A DNA stretch of 64,000 nucleotides from Globisporangium splendens (taxonomy: Eukaryota; Oomycota; Peronosporomycetes; Pythiales; Pythiaceae), in contig VFIW01000028.1 in assembly GCA_006386115.1 (NCBI GenBank), positions 186,001 through 250,000 of the forward strand, in the 5' to 3' direction. The translations under genes and the position numbers were made by a program. The notes under the pieces are model-generated. The model did not search any database. It saw only the letters and a list, made by a program, of their open reading frames with translations, and was not told the DNA's origin. Shown here piece by piece: positions 1 to 10,257 of the stretch (its first letter is position 1; every line of letters begins with the position of its first letter).

Positions 1-41
1 AGCTGAATAGGATAAACCTGGAGCACGAGGACAAGAAGTAG

Positions 42-613
42 GAGAGCGATGAAGATGTGGCGGCAAAAAACGAAGACGATGCGGACAGCAAACAGGAGCA
101 GCAGGAACGAGAAGCAGATAGCGCTCGCATTGCCAGTGGCAGCAAGCTCAATTCTCTGTTCTCCTCTGTCGCCGGATACACTCTGAAGACTTGGTTTGGC
201 AGTCTGATTACTTCGGTTAAGTCGGTTCGAAACTACTGCATTCGGTGGATGAGGTAGGTAATCACTTGCTGCACACAGCCGATGGAATTCTCGGTTCGCT
301 CGCAAGCGGGAACGCTGAGTATACTGGCGATGAGGACGTGAATGACGATGCCTTGGCAGCGCGGCGACTCATGTTGCTGGCGTTGCATGAAAATGCCGAC
401 ACGTACTTGGAGCCTCCGATGGACGCGGAAACATCTACAAAGTGGAAGACTGCGACACAGAGTGATGAGCTGGAGACGGTGAAAGCAGAAGTACTGGAGC
501 ATTATCCTGCGGTTGTGGAGAAATTCTCGGAACTTGTGCCATCGGCGATCGATGCTGAGACGTTCTGGATGCACTACATCTACAATGCGTCGCTGCTCGC
601 TGTTCAAGAATAG
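42..613 (+). CDS. 3' part of a BSD-domain protein gene, with a frame change
   Basis: The window opens inside this gene. One frame is open from 42 to 257 (Lys/Glu/Asp-rich, then a stretch beginning SKLNSLFSSVAGYTLKTWFG). A second frame, open from 221, continues to a stop at 611-613. The second frame carries LHTADGILGSL and, near the end, FSELVPSAIDAETFWMHYIY, which matches the BSD domain pattern (hydrophobic spacing, then F-W-x-x-Y) found in TFIIH p62, synapse-associated and DOS2-like proteins. The two frames differ by one nucleotide around 222-230 and no convincing intron is visible there, so this is either a one-base lesion, a sequencing error or a very short exon boundary. An AG at 40-41 could be the acceptor of an upstream intron. 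No ATG is visible, so the 5' exon is outside the window. The BSD assignment is fairly firm; the function of the protein is unknown. Confidence 0.5.
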
Positions 614-771
614 CGTGGTGCAGATTTGCTCTTCTTCGTGGGAAGGTGCCGCTGTCACCATGATCTTTATCTTTATAAGTTGAGGTATATTTAGGTTCAT
701 CTTCGTGACCTACAATATCCATTCTCCTACCTAATCTTCATTGCGAATTTCATCTAGGAGTGTAAATGTGT

Positions 772-2205
772 CTATAGCGCGGATTGCAATAGATCACTTC
801 TGAATGCTAAATAATCTTTGACCAGGATGGCATGTTCTCTTGGTCCTATGTGAGGCTGCCTTGTGTTGTCCAATGACCTTGGGTCTTCCGAACTTCGCAT
901 AAGCCAATGCATGACGTCGTTGTCAAGATCCTGGGTGAGATTGTTGAAAGCAGCTCGATGAGTTGGGAAGTGAACCTGCGTTGAGGTTCTGGTGTCCATG
1001 GCTAGGTTGGCGGCTGAGTCCGCCATCTTGTTGAAGGCACGGTAGTGATGGTACCATCCTCGGATGTCGATGCAATCCGCGAGTCGTCGACTTGTCTGGT
1101 ATAAACGTGCCAATCGGTGCTGTCGAGGGGACCGATGCATTCTCTGTTGGGAGATAATGAGTGCACTGTCTCCAATCACGTACAACGGTTCGAAGTGACT
1201 GCGTTGGGCTTCTCGAAGTCCATGTATGAGACCCCAGTACTCGGCAAAATTGTTGGTCGTGTCCTTCCTGCTATACGCCATGCTCGCGGCCCAAATTAAA
1301 CTGGCTGTGTGCGAGTCCTTATGGACACGCACGGTAATGGATCCAGTCCCTCCTGGTCCTGGATTGCCGCGTGATCCACCATCGAAAAACAACAGGTAAA
1401 CGCCGCGAGTATCACTTGGAGTCAAGGGGATGGCGTCGGTTTGGCTGAGAAAGCAGTCGACATAGCCCTTGAGAACTGCCGCAACCGTGTGACCGTCCGA
1501 GTCTCCAGCTTGCGCTTCAGCGAGTCGTGTGAGGTTTCGCATTCCTGCCTCTAATCTGGTCATCATGACCGCCATCTCAGAAGTCGATTCGATTGGATCC
1601 GAATCCATGCGTCGCAGATGCGCACACCAAATGGCTTGTATGAGCGACGCGCTCATATATCGCCACAGCATGTGTGCGACGGAATAGAGGTGATCTTGGA
1701 GATGTTCATTGGAGCACTTGTGTCCGATAATGTGTCTCTTGATCGTGGTCCATGCATGCCTTGGAGTATGTGGTAGATCCAGACTGAAGATCCAGATTGC
1801 GGGGTCGTGACCAGGAGTGATTCCGATCTTCGTCCATAGCGCATAAAAGTAGTTCCACACCAGTTTGGCTTTCGGACACTCCCAGAATAGATGTTGAACA
1901 GAAGATTGGACAACTTGGGAACATTCGGGATTCGAGCAGGATAGATCAGCTTTCTCATAGTTCCACATGGAGAGTCGGTTGGCTTTCAGCCGGAGAAGAG
2001 TCTGAGCGTATAAACTGTAATCCCTGGGATGTTGTGTAATTCGCTCCATTGGATTAATTGCAGTCCTGGCCACAGAGATCCTGCTGTATGGGCAGCTTTG
2101 TTGACTGCTGCATCTCGAGTATCTTTGCCAATTTGTGTCCTCGTTGCTGCAACTTGTTGCCGATAGAAAGATCTGGTCGTATTGTATCGTCCGTTGCCAC
2201 CCCAT
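772..2205 (-). pseudogene. LINE C-terminal segment: zinc region and RNase H
   Basis: This is the longest surviving frame of the LINE (477 codons including about 70 out-of-frame ones at its 5' end). The RNase H domain occupies about residues 270-420, with four acidic positions that look intact: Asp in FFDGG, Glu in NNFAEYWG, Asp in VIGDSALI and the terminal Asp in LAMD. RNase H would remove the RNA strand during target-primed reverse transcription. RNase H is found in only some LINE clades, and oomycete L1-like elements commonly have it at the C-terminus. With the upstream RT broken, the fragment has no evident autonomous role. Confidence 0.75.
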
Positions 2206-4406
2206 AGTTGCACGATTCTTGTGAAACGTGGATGTGCATGGAACGACACCTTCTGCCCGTTCAAGTCTCTTGTTGCCATGATGTCACAGTCCATTGCGGA
2301 GTGAACTGTATGCGTAGCTTTGACTAGGGTCGTGTCGACGTGGGTCAGAGTTGCTTCACTGGTGTGCAGATGCCATTCGTGGTTATAATGACGTTGCCCG
2401 TTGTACAGCCGAAGCACATTTGTTTGCTGTGGTCGATACAGAAGCTGTGGGAAGTTGGATACCAACGTAGCACATAACCGCTCGAGCGCTCGAATAGACG
2501 GCCGGGAGAATCCGGAGATTCCACATGTTGGGATGAAGTTAAGCACTCCTGGTCTTATCCACTCCCATCGAAGTATGTCGCCAGTTGTGCTGTTCCAACT
2601 GATAATGATGTGTGAGCAAGCTTGTAAGGGGAGCCGTTGGAATCAAGAAGCCACCCATCTGCAGTCGAGGTCATGTATGGCAGCCATTCTGCACAGAATG
2701 TCCCACGTAGCTTTCGTCCTTCAGCGATGATACCTGGAAGCCTGTCAGACATTTTAGAGCTGAGGTCGATCTGGAACACATCGCCGTCCCATTGAGTCTG
2801 CACAATTGTCGACTTGAAGTGCTCGTAACACCAACGTACATTATCACGTTCTCTGGGCTCATAGGGTCGAGAATGGAGCGACGCACATAATGCTGCGCCA
2901 GTTGTCCACATGTTATCACGAAGCTGGAGTGGCCGCCTTGGAATTGCATCGAGCGGCGTGATGTACGTCGAAGAAGCCCTTGTGTTGTGCAGCAAGATTT
3001 CCCCGATGACCTGATCGATGTGAGAGGTAGTGATTGCCCATCTGGAGACTGCTGTGGCACTCATCGTCATCAGCTCAGTTCTGATGTTGGGTACCGACAA
3101 GCCTCCATTCATTTTTTTGAGTTCAGCTTGTTCTTCCTTCATCCACGGTTTCGCAGGCTTACCATTCCTTGAGCCCCAGACAAATTGTTTCACTAGGTCG
3201 TGTAGCTGATTGACAATAGCCGTAGAGCTGGCCAGGAGCGCCTGGCCACGTAAAGCACTTTGGGTATGATGACGGCACTGGCAATTGCTGCGCGTTGGGC
3301 GACAGAGTGAGTTTTGAGACGCGCAAGTCGAAGTCTGACGCGTAAGGCTTGGATGCACTTGGACCAGTTACTTGCATTCGAAGGCGTTTGTCCGACTTGG
3401 ATGCCGATGTAGCGGCAATGTTCCTCACGTTGTAGCACATGAATGTCACTGACTGACTCTTCGGTGGAGCTATACTCCTTGTTCAGCGGTAATACTGCAG
3501 ATTTATGCCGATTGACTCGAAGCCCAGAAGCTGCTCCATATTTGTCCAGGATTGCAAACACGGTGTTGTGGTATTGTGGTACCACGATACCACACGATGA
3601 GTTGATGGCGACACTGCGGCTGTCGCCACCACCTCACCGCCGTCAACAACCAGAACGTGACCACCAGTGGGCCTTCCTGTATCAGGACCCACTGGATTCT
3701 CGCCTTGGACCTCCAGGATTCTGGCTAGTGCCCGCAGGACAAGGTGAACACGTGGCAGCAAGAGCGAGACTCAAGTAGGACAAGGAAGGCAGGTCCTGGT
3801 GGTTGTTTGCATTAATTGATAATCACTTTGCATTTTGACTCCGAGCAGCAACATCATCGTCACAACATCGCGAGTGCGATAACACACGGCGTTAATATCC
3901 TTGGGATCGCTAAGATAAATGGCCGTGCCGTCTGCGTATCCTCCAAGTCTGACCTCAGTTGCGCATCCTGCTGCCTGGAGTTCAACGCCGTGTATTTCGT
4001 CACTCTCTTCGATTTTCCGATAAAGAACCTCTAACGCCAAGATGAAGAGAAGAGGGGCCAGCGGACATCCTTGACGAATTCCGGATGTTACGTTGTACTT
4101 TCTCGACAGGAAACCGTTGACAATGAACTTGTACGTGGTTTGAGAGTGTAACACCTTCACTAAGTGTACGAACTTCAATGGGAATCCAAGATGCTGGAGC
4201 GCTTGTGCCAGAAAGCTGCGATCGAGTGAATCATAGGCTTTAGCAAAATCAAGAAGCAACGCGATCGCTTTGGACATGGCGGGGTCGCTCGTGGCCCGCT
4301 GTTGTGCAGCCAATAACACATCGATCGTAGTCGGGATAGCTGTCACCATGATGTTGTCGGGGCTAGAAGGTGTCGGGACACTGCAAGATGGAGTGCAAAA
4401 TCGCAA
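772..4406 (-). mobile_element. Decayed LINE-1-type retrotransposon (reverse transcriptase + RNase H), minus strand
   Basis: This is a non-LTR element read in five successive frames. 3771-4406 holds the RT palm: LLLDFAKAYDSLDR (motif A), IRQGCPLAPLLF (motif B) and YADG in place of the catalytic YADD. 3193-3585 is the RT thumb (GAASGLRVNRHKSAVLPL). 2555-3358 and 1986-2546 are the connection. 772-2205 has a CCHC-like RT-associated zinc region (CSNPECSQ ... HLFWECPKAKLVW) and a C-terminal RNase H with its acidic residues in place (FDGGSRGNPGPGG, NNFAEY, VIGDSA, NKMADSAANLAMD). At least four frame changes and the YADD-to-YADG change make it inactive. The apurinic endonuclease half is missing, so it is 5'-truncated. 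About 180 bp at 3590-3770 fit no RT segment and may be an insertion. Confidence 0.85.
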
Positions 4407-4900
4407 GCTTCAAGGTCTTCGGGGAAAGTATCCATCGTCGTGCGCTACGCCTGCTACGGCGTACGCGTTGGACTTCGCCATTGGACATCAGTCACCTACG
4501 CCGCCCGAGATTCTCATCGTCAATCTCTCATCGTCAATCAGATGGTCACAGGTGATGCTAGTGCCATCATTCCAGCGAGCATTGCGGATGTGTGTTTTCC
4601 GTGCTGGGAAACAGGTCTCACCATGCGATCGTGTGGTTGTTGGTCACCAGCACTGGCGCCATCTGGACCATGCAGGAGTCCTCGACCACTTGCTGCGGTG
4701 GCCCTTCGACCACTATGACACTGCATGGTTGCTTTTGTTTGAACTACTTTCGCCAACAAAGTGTTTCATTTTCACGCCTCGCACAGTGACAGACGATTTC
4801 TACCAGTTCCACCCCATCGGCGCTCTCGGCGATCGTGATGGGTCGACCCTCGTGTTGAACTCGCAGATGAGGCTCGTGTTGGTTAGGATTTCGTCGTCTC
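4407..4900. other. Unassigned stretch between two LINEs
   Basis: About 500 bp between the RT end of the minus-strand LINE and the 5' truncation point of the next LINE copy. Short open frames on both strands show no recognisable motif. It may be the decayed N-terminal RT region of the first LINE. Confidence 0.3.
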
Positions 4901-5788
4901 GGCAACACTACAGAAACTGTGGTTTATCGTCACGTCAAGCATCCCAGTATTGCTATGGAGAACGAGAGTGGAAATAGTGCATGAACAACAACACGGCACT
5001 ATCGAAGAAAGCACCAAGCGTGTGTGGACAGCGTGTGTGATGCAAGTGCGAGCTGTGGCTCATCGGATGAGAACGCTCCAAGGAGAAAAGATCAATGCAA
5101 CGTGCCTGAGCCAACTGCTCAGCGTACTGGAGAGACAAGACTTGTCGCGCCAACTGGAAGCATGGGCGACGGCGCGTTTGTATTTCGATGGAGGTGCACG
5201 CGGCAACCCAGGTCCAGGAGGCAGCGGCTGGGCACTCATCTTCCTGAATGAACGAAGCAATCGATGGGAACTCAAAGCATGCGGCTATGCGTACATGGGA
5301 ACGGAAGTCACGAACAATTGGTGCGAATACAGCGCACTGAAAGATGGTCTGGCATACAGTGCACACTGCCTACAGCACTATGAAGTCAAGTTGGAAGTCT
5401 TCGGAGACAGTCAAATGATGATCGCAGCCCAGAACGGGTTCTCCTCAATACGCCAGACCGAGCTGTAGCCACTAGCAGATCGGGTAAATCAAATCATCGC
5501 CAACTTTGCGTGGATCTCCTGGAATCACACAAAACGAGAACAAAACAAAATGGCCGATCTTCTCGCCAACGTGGCAATGAACTTCAAGAGTGCGAAGATA
5601 CTCACCGACGAATCGCGGGGAAACGATCAAGTCCTTCTGTCCCAAGTTGCAGCTCTACTCGACAATGATATTGGTGCCACAACGTCAAAACTTAGAAACA
5701 CCTCGCTCTCGGCAGCGTTAATGAGACTCAGGAATCCTTAAACTGTATGTAGATCATACGTTAAATAGAATTATCTTCTCTCTCTCTC
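4900..5788 (+). mobile_element. 5'-truncated LINE copy 1 (RNase H end)
   Basis: This is the 3' end of a second LINE family. The frame from about 4905 encodes WRTRVEIVHEQQHG, then RNase H (LYFDGGARGNPGPGGSGW, VTNNWCEYSALK, VFGDSQMMIAAQ), and stops at 5466-5468. The same frame then continues to 5741 (WISWNHTKREQNKMADLLANVAMN). In the sister copy at 15923-17144 the stop codon position is Gln, so this is a nonsense mutation. The 3' end, about AGATCATACGTTAAATAGAA followed by CTTCTCTCTCTCTC, is shared with copy 2, so the pyrimidine dinucleotide tail is part of the element end. The tail stops a few bases before the stop codon of gene A on the other strand. Confidence 0.85.
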
Positions 5789-5793
5789 GCATC

Positions 5794-7002
5794 CTACGTG
5801 GTCTTGAGAATGCCGTTGATCACATTCACCATGACGTGCCACCAGGCTGTGACACCGCTGTGCAGCTTCTCAACGATCTCGGACTCGAGGGGGAACTCTG
5901 CGTGATGGAGCTTGAGGAACTTGGCGCGCTTCATGACAACCACCAACTCGGTGCTCCCACAAGGCAGCTGACGCCAGTGGGGACTCAACACAAACGCTGC
6001 CGTTATGTCTTTCCGAATCCGCTCGCGTGGCAGGTACGGGTACAACGTGTCATCGTCGACGTAGTCCACAGCGACGACCCCACAGGGACCACTTTCACGG
6101 TCATCGTAGTATTCAGCAAGCAACACGCCGTTGGACTCGACTGGAGTGCCGTGGACAGTGGAAAACAAGCGGTAGTTCGACACGCTGTTCTCGATCGTAA
6201 GATAGTCATCGCGGACAGTGATGAACCCTAACTGCTCGGAGATATTGATCTCGATATTGAACAAGTACTGCAGCAGCGCCTCGTAGACTTGCTTCACGCT
6301 CTTGACGTTGGCGAATTGCACGATGTCGAAGCCGGTCCCACAGCAATCGCCTTGATCGGTTTCAAATTGCTCCTCGGAGAGAAAGCTTTTCAAGGGGTCT
6401 ATCTCTTGCGACCGGATGCTAACATACTCAAGAGCATTGCGAAGCATCGGCTCCTTCATGTTCAACAGCGCCTGTCGACGTGAGTTCCAGTCAGAGCCAA
6501 GTCGAATGAACAAACTCAATGGATTGGTCTGTCCGCCACCCTAGCCAAGATGAATACCAAGAGTATATAAGGCGTTAATATAATGAGTGGTACGGATAAT
6601 GCGACCAAAGCATTGGAAACTCACCAAGAACGTTGAGACTGCCGAGCCCAGCGCCGCCAAACTAAACTGTTGGCTTTGAATTACCTGCTGCAGCGCCATG
6701 TTGTTAATCACTTGCTCCACGATCAGGTCGCCAGACTGCTTCGTCAAGGAATCGATCTGCGCTCCCAGACTCTGCATCTCCTTCAGCAGCAACGCCTTCT
6801 CCTCCTACGCATTAACGCAACGCATTTCCGTAACGCACGCCATATGCAAACAAATACTGAGCGAAGCCTCACGTACTTTCCGAGCTGTGAAGGTTGACTT
6901 GCGCTTGTGGCGCCGCACAGTCGGGTCTGGGTGCCCCCTGCTCGCGATAGCGCTAGGCTGAGCGTACGCCGCGCTGCTTCTTTCGCTCCGAAGCTGCTCC
7001 AT
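5794..7002 (-). CDS. Gene A: basic/coiled-coil tandem-family protein, clade 1
   Basis: Three exons on the minus strand: 7002-6877, 6804-6625 and 6540-5794; introns of 72 nt (GTACGT...TAG) and 84 nt (GTGAGT...TAG), both phase 0. Exon 1 starts at the only ATG after an upstream in-frame stop and ends KRKSTFTARK. Exon 2 begins EEKALLLKEMQSL, is predicted to be helical, and ends QQFSLAALGSAVSTFL. Exon 3 opens QTNPLSLFIRLGSDW and runs through the family motifs SVKQVYEALLQYLFNIEI, FITVRDDY, CGVVAVDYVDDDTLYPY and RKDITAAFVLSPHWR. The product is about 350 aa, with no signal peptide or membrane segment. The basic segment fused to a coiled coil suggests DNA or RNA contact and dimerisation. The exon 3 pattern, with its C-terminal amphipathic helix, is reminiscent of a START-like fold, but that is inference. 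The 3' end abuts LINE copy 1. Confidence 0.75.
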
Positions 7003-7424
7003 GCTCTCGTCCTGGACAGTCAAATTATTGACTCATCGACCGATCAAACTCGCGCAGGGCTCAAACCTGACAGTGACCGACACTCTTTGCAGCCCTACTC
7101 CCTGTCTCACCGTACAGATGGTACAGCCATCACTCTTGCACTGTGCACTTTTGATCTGAACTTCAGACTGTGTTCTCTTTCATCTACCTGCGTTGCCAAC
7201 TCGCTTGCAAGTGGATGGCACATGGTGAGATATAGCCGCCAGGATGCTTCTGGCGTTGTCCTGGAACGTAGGTTTGAGCTCGGTAGAAGTTCGGAAAATG
7301 TGTTCGTGAGATCGTTTACAGTAACTTGCAAGAAATCCTAAGGATTTATTTGTTGGTTGTTTTGAACGGATCCTGCGTTACTCGACAATGTGGATCTGAT
7401 TTTTATATCGTTCCCTCTTCCACG
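7003..7424. other. Intergenic: gene A 5' side to desaturase 3' end
   Basis: About 420 bp containing the presumed promoter of gene A (minus strand) and the 3' untranslated region of the desaturase. No clear TATA box, terminator or repeat was seen. Confidence 0.3.
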
Positions 7425-8543
7425 TTAAAACATTTGGTCTTCGGAGCGGCCAAAGAACACGCGACTAATTGTACGGTCGACGAACGAGAGTTGTTCGGTC
7501 ACCCCTTTCTTGAGCATTTCTTCGTGGACCTTGATCGCGAGGAGTTCCCGTTTGGCTGCAGCAGTACGGCTGCGCTTGAGGTCCGTGGCCAAGCCCACGG
7601 CCGCGCAAATGTCGATGAACAGCTTCGTCGGGTTCCACTGGCCCGATGTGATGCCCCACTCACTGGCAGCGTAGTCCGCGGGGTACTTGTGGTGGTAGTT
7701 GTGGTATCCCTCGCCGATGGCGCCGATGCTCACAAAGAGGTTCTCGACGGCGTTAATGTTGCGGTCGTACGGCTTGTACCCGAAGAAATGGGCGACGCTG
7801 TTGACGCACCAGGTCATGTGGAGCACCCAGACGTGGCGGAAGACACCTCCAACAAAGAACCCGATTAAGGCGTTTCCCATCCAGTAACCCACAAGCGTTG
7901 GGAACCCGTAGCACATGAGCAGCACTGTGGAGATGTAGTAGTTCTTCTGGAATCGGACAACAGGGTCTTCCAGCAAGTCGACAATGCTGACCTTCTTGCC
8001 AGCCAAGCGCACGTTCTGGTGCTTGCGCACCATGACCCAGCCCATGTGAGCAAAGAAGAAGCCACGCTGCGAGTTGTGCGGGTCGGCCGTCGTGTCCGAG
8101 CCCTTGTGGTGCACGCGGTGGTCGCGAGCCCATTCGAAGATGTTTCCCTGGAACGCCATCGAGTTACAGAGCATGAGGAACACGCGTAGCGGTAGCTTGG
8201 CCTTGTACGCCTTGTGCGACCAGAGACGATGCGCGCCGGCGGTGATGCCGAGTCCCGACAACCACCAGAACAGGATCCACAGCACGCCCAATTGCTTCCA
8301 GGACGCGAGCGGCACCACCTTCACAACCGCAAAAACGGCACCAACGTGCCAGAGCGCCAGCATAAACACGTTGTACCAGACGACCTCGGACCACTTGAAC
8401 GACGGTGTCGCGTCCTTCTCCTCGAGAAAATCATTGTCTTCCTCAGCGACTTGAGATGCGTCGTCTGCCGGCTTCGTGACTACGGGGACAGTTGACTTGG
8501 AGGTCGCGGCAGAAGCACGATGCGTCAGCACTTGCTCGGCCAT
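7425..8543 (-). CDS. Delta-9 acyl-CoA desaturase (stearoyl-CoA desaturase)
   Basis: Single-exon gene of 372 codons, ATG at 8543. It carries the three histidine boxes of membrane fatty-acyl desaturases: HRLWSH (105-110), HRVHH (142-146) and HNYHH (281-285), within the contexts GLGITAGAHRLWSH and GEGYHNYHHKYP typical of the acyl-CoA delta-9 group. Hydrophobic segments around 55-100, 120-132, 205-232 and 236-250 give the usual multi-span ER topology, with the di-iron site on the cytosolic face. The enzyme introduces the C9-C10 double bond into stearoyl/palmitoyl-CoA using cytochrome b5 and oxygen. Unlike fungal Ole1 there is no C-terminal cytochrome b5 domain, so it depends on a separate b5, as in animals. 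The frame is intact and it is the best-conserved housekeeping gene in the window. Confidence 0.95.
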   Translation of the reverse strand: MAEQVLTHRASAATSKSTVPVVTKPADDASQVAEEDNDFLEEKDATPSFKWSEVVWYNVFMLALWHVGAVFAVVKVVPLASWKQLGVLWILFWWLSGLGITAGAHRLWSHKAYKAKLPLRVFLMLCNSMAFQGNIFEWARDHRVHHKGSDTTADPHNSQRGFFFAHMGWVMVRKHQNVRLAGKKVSIVDLLEDPVVRFQKNYYISTVLLMCYGFPTLVGYWMGNALIGFFVGGVFRHVWVLHMTWCVNSVAHFFGYKPYDRNINAVENLFVSIGAIGEGYHNYHHKYPADYAASEWGITSGQWNPTKLFIDICAAVGLATDLKRSRTAAAKRELLAIKVHEEMLKKGVTEQLSFVDRTISRVFFGRSEDQMF

Positions 8544-9384
8544 GGCTCGCGAGGATCCGTTTTCGCAAAAGTTGCTGGGTGCTGGCGGCGCAGATAAAGA
8601 GCATCTGAGGTGGAGGTGCCGTCATAGCAAAGCGCAGCGAACAGCACCACACCACTCGTTCTGACTTCCATCCGCGCAAAGATCGTGCTGCAGATTTAGC
8701 GCACTTGAGAATAGATTTAAGAGTGTTTTTAGCACGTGCTGCTGATGTAATTTGCAATTTACTTGGCAAATAATCAGTTTGGTTGGGTGCTTTTAATAGG
8801 AGTGATTCTAAAAATGAGGCGAAACGAACTTGAACATGGCGAGTAAGCTTTCCTTTGGATTGTGGTCACATTTTTGCAACCTGGTGGATTCCGGCGACAA
8901 CCATTGGATAAAATTGATCGCAGCTGATTTTTGGAAAGCGCGCTTTGTTTGGAATTGAACAAACAGCGATCTTGTAGGACTGAGCGAAGTGGTGGACTTC
9001 GAGAAACTGATTTCAACTCCCGACTGCGCACATGTTGAGTTGGCCGAACCTGGTGCATGAGCGTGTTCTTACAAAGCACTGGTGCACAGTACAGTGTAGC
9101 ACTCCTAGGTACTGCTGAAAAAGAGTACCCTTGCTGCTCTCTGTGGACTCGTCACTCTCTCCCCTCCTCCTGGTTGACAAGGTATAACACAATCGACGAG
9201 AAAACGCTCTCATCCTCTCGCGGTCAGTGCAGTCATCTTCCCTGCATACCTCTCTGCAGTGGAGGACCAGAAGCTCTCGTCATGAGCTGGTAGTATCGAT
9301 AGATCTTAGGCCATGGTCGAGCAGGTATCGCTCCATCTGTCTCTTTGTTCTTCATTCGCCTGCTAGCTTGACTTGGTGGTTGAT
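8544..9384. other. Desaturase upstream region; no gene seen
   Basis: About 840 bp that must include the desaturase promoter (its ATG is at 8543, reading left). Short open frames here look like chance. No retroelement motif or RNA gene was recognised. Confidence 0.3.
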
Positions 9385-9818
9385 TGCCCCATCAGCACGA
9401 CAGTGCGCGAAGACTGCGAATTCGACGACGACGAGAGCGTTGCGAACTGCCGACTCGTGTCCACACCACCGAGTAGCGGGCCACCCAGGGAATCCAATTG
9501 CGTGCTCTTCTCTCAGTCTTCGAGTCTGGCGAGCTTTTGGCAAGTGCAGGGGAAGCGTGTGGAGTCTTCATGGTCGACCTTGTCGATGATGATGCGCTGT
9601 ATCCGTACTCCCCACACAAGCGAGTCAGCAAGGACACCGCATCTCAAGCAAACGTTTGCTGGCCACGTGCTCGTGGTGAGGGTGGTGCGCACGGAAACCC
9701 TGAAGCTGCACCACCCACAGTTTGGCGTCGACGACGAGATCCTTCAGGGGCCAAGGGAAACATCTCCGAGTGGAAATCCGTCATGGTGAAGTCCCTGCGC
9801 GAGACCCTCACGAAATAA
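9385..9818 (+). pseudogene. Relic of the tandem family (exon 3 fragment), plus strand
   Basis: Pieces of family exon 3 appear in changing frames. About 9400-9470 reads ISTTVREDCEFDDDESVANCRLVS (the TVRDDYD...YRLLS block). 9555-9640 reads ACGVFMVDLVDDDALYPYSPHKRVSKDT. About 9680-9740 reads VVRVVRTETLKLHHPQFGVDDEI in another frame. 9760-9818 ends WKSVMVKSLRETLTK plus a stop. At least two indels are needed, the segment between YRLLS and CGV is shortened, and exons 1-2 are not visible upstream. It lies opposite in strand to neighbours A and C. Confidence 0.75.
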
Positions 9819-10257
9819 TGAGCGCGCGTGCACTGTGTACATTAGAACGTGACGAGAGAAGCGCTGGAAGGAGAAACGACTTTGCTCGTGGTTGACTCCT
9901 GCGTTTATGCATGCTGTGATTTGGTTCGTTTAAAGAGAGGGACGTACAAGAACATCAAGCAATCGGGTTGGTTGGAACAGAGTTTTGGCTCATATATTCA
10001 TTTCAGCAGTGTAGGTTAGGCTGGTCCCAGTTGGAGCAAATACAGTGGACGAGGTGAGTGAATGCATGGCAATGCTTGCTTCCTGTCCAGAGTATGTGAA
10101 TCCAGCGCAAGGTGCGCAAAAAACAAAGTATCAAGTCGCCGAATAAACACATGGTGCTGATATTTAGACTTCGAAGCTTGCGGCAATACGTGTAGCTCTC
10201 TATCCAGCACCGAGCTGCTTTAAAGCTGATCATATAAGCGCTTGTTTTTACCTTCTC
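9819..10257. other. Intergenic; nothing recognised
   Basis: About 440 bp between the family relic and the stop of gene C; no coding, repeat or RNA signal was seen on either strand. Confidence 0.3.

Noticed and set aside
5760..5790. CT repeat as an independent microsatellite
   Set aside because: The same tail follows the 3' end of both LINE copies, so it belongs to the element.
6907..7341. 144-codon plus-strand frame across the gene A start
   Set aside because: Shadow of gene A exon 1 and its upstream region; no motif and no start context.
7753..8133. 126-codon frame overlapping the desaturase
   Set aside because: Same-strand out-of-frame shadow of a strongly conserved enzyme gene.
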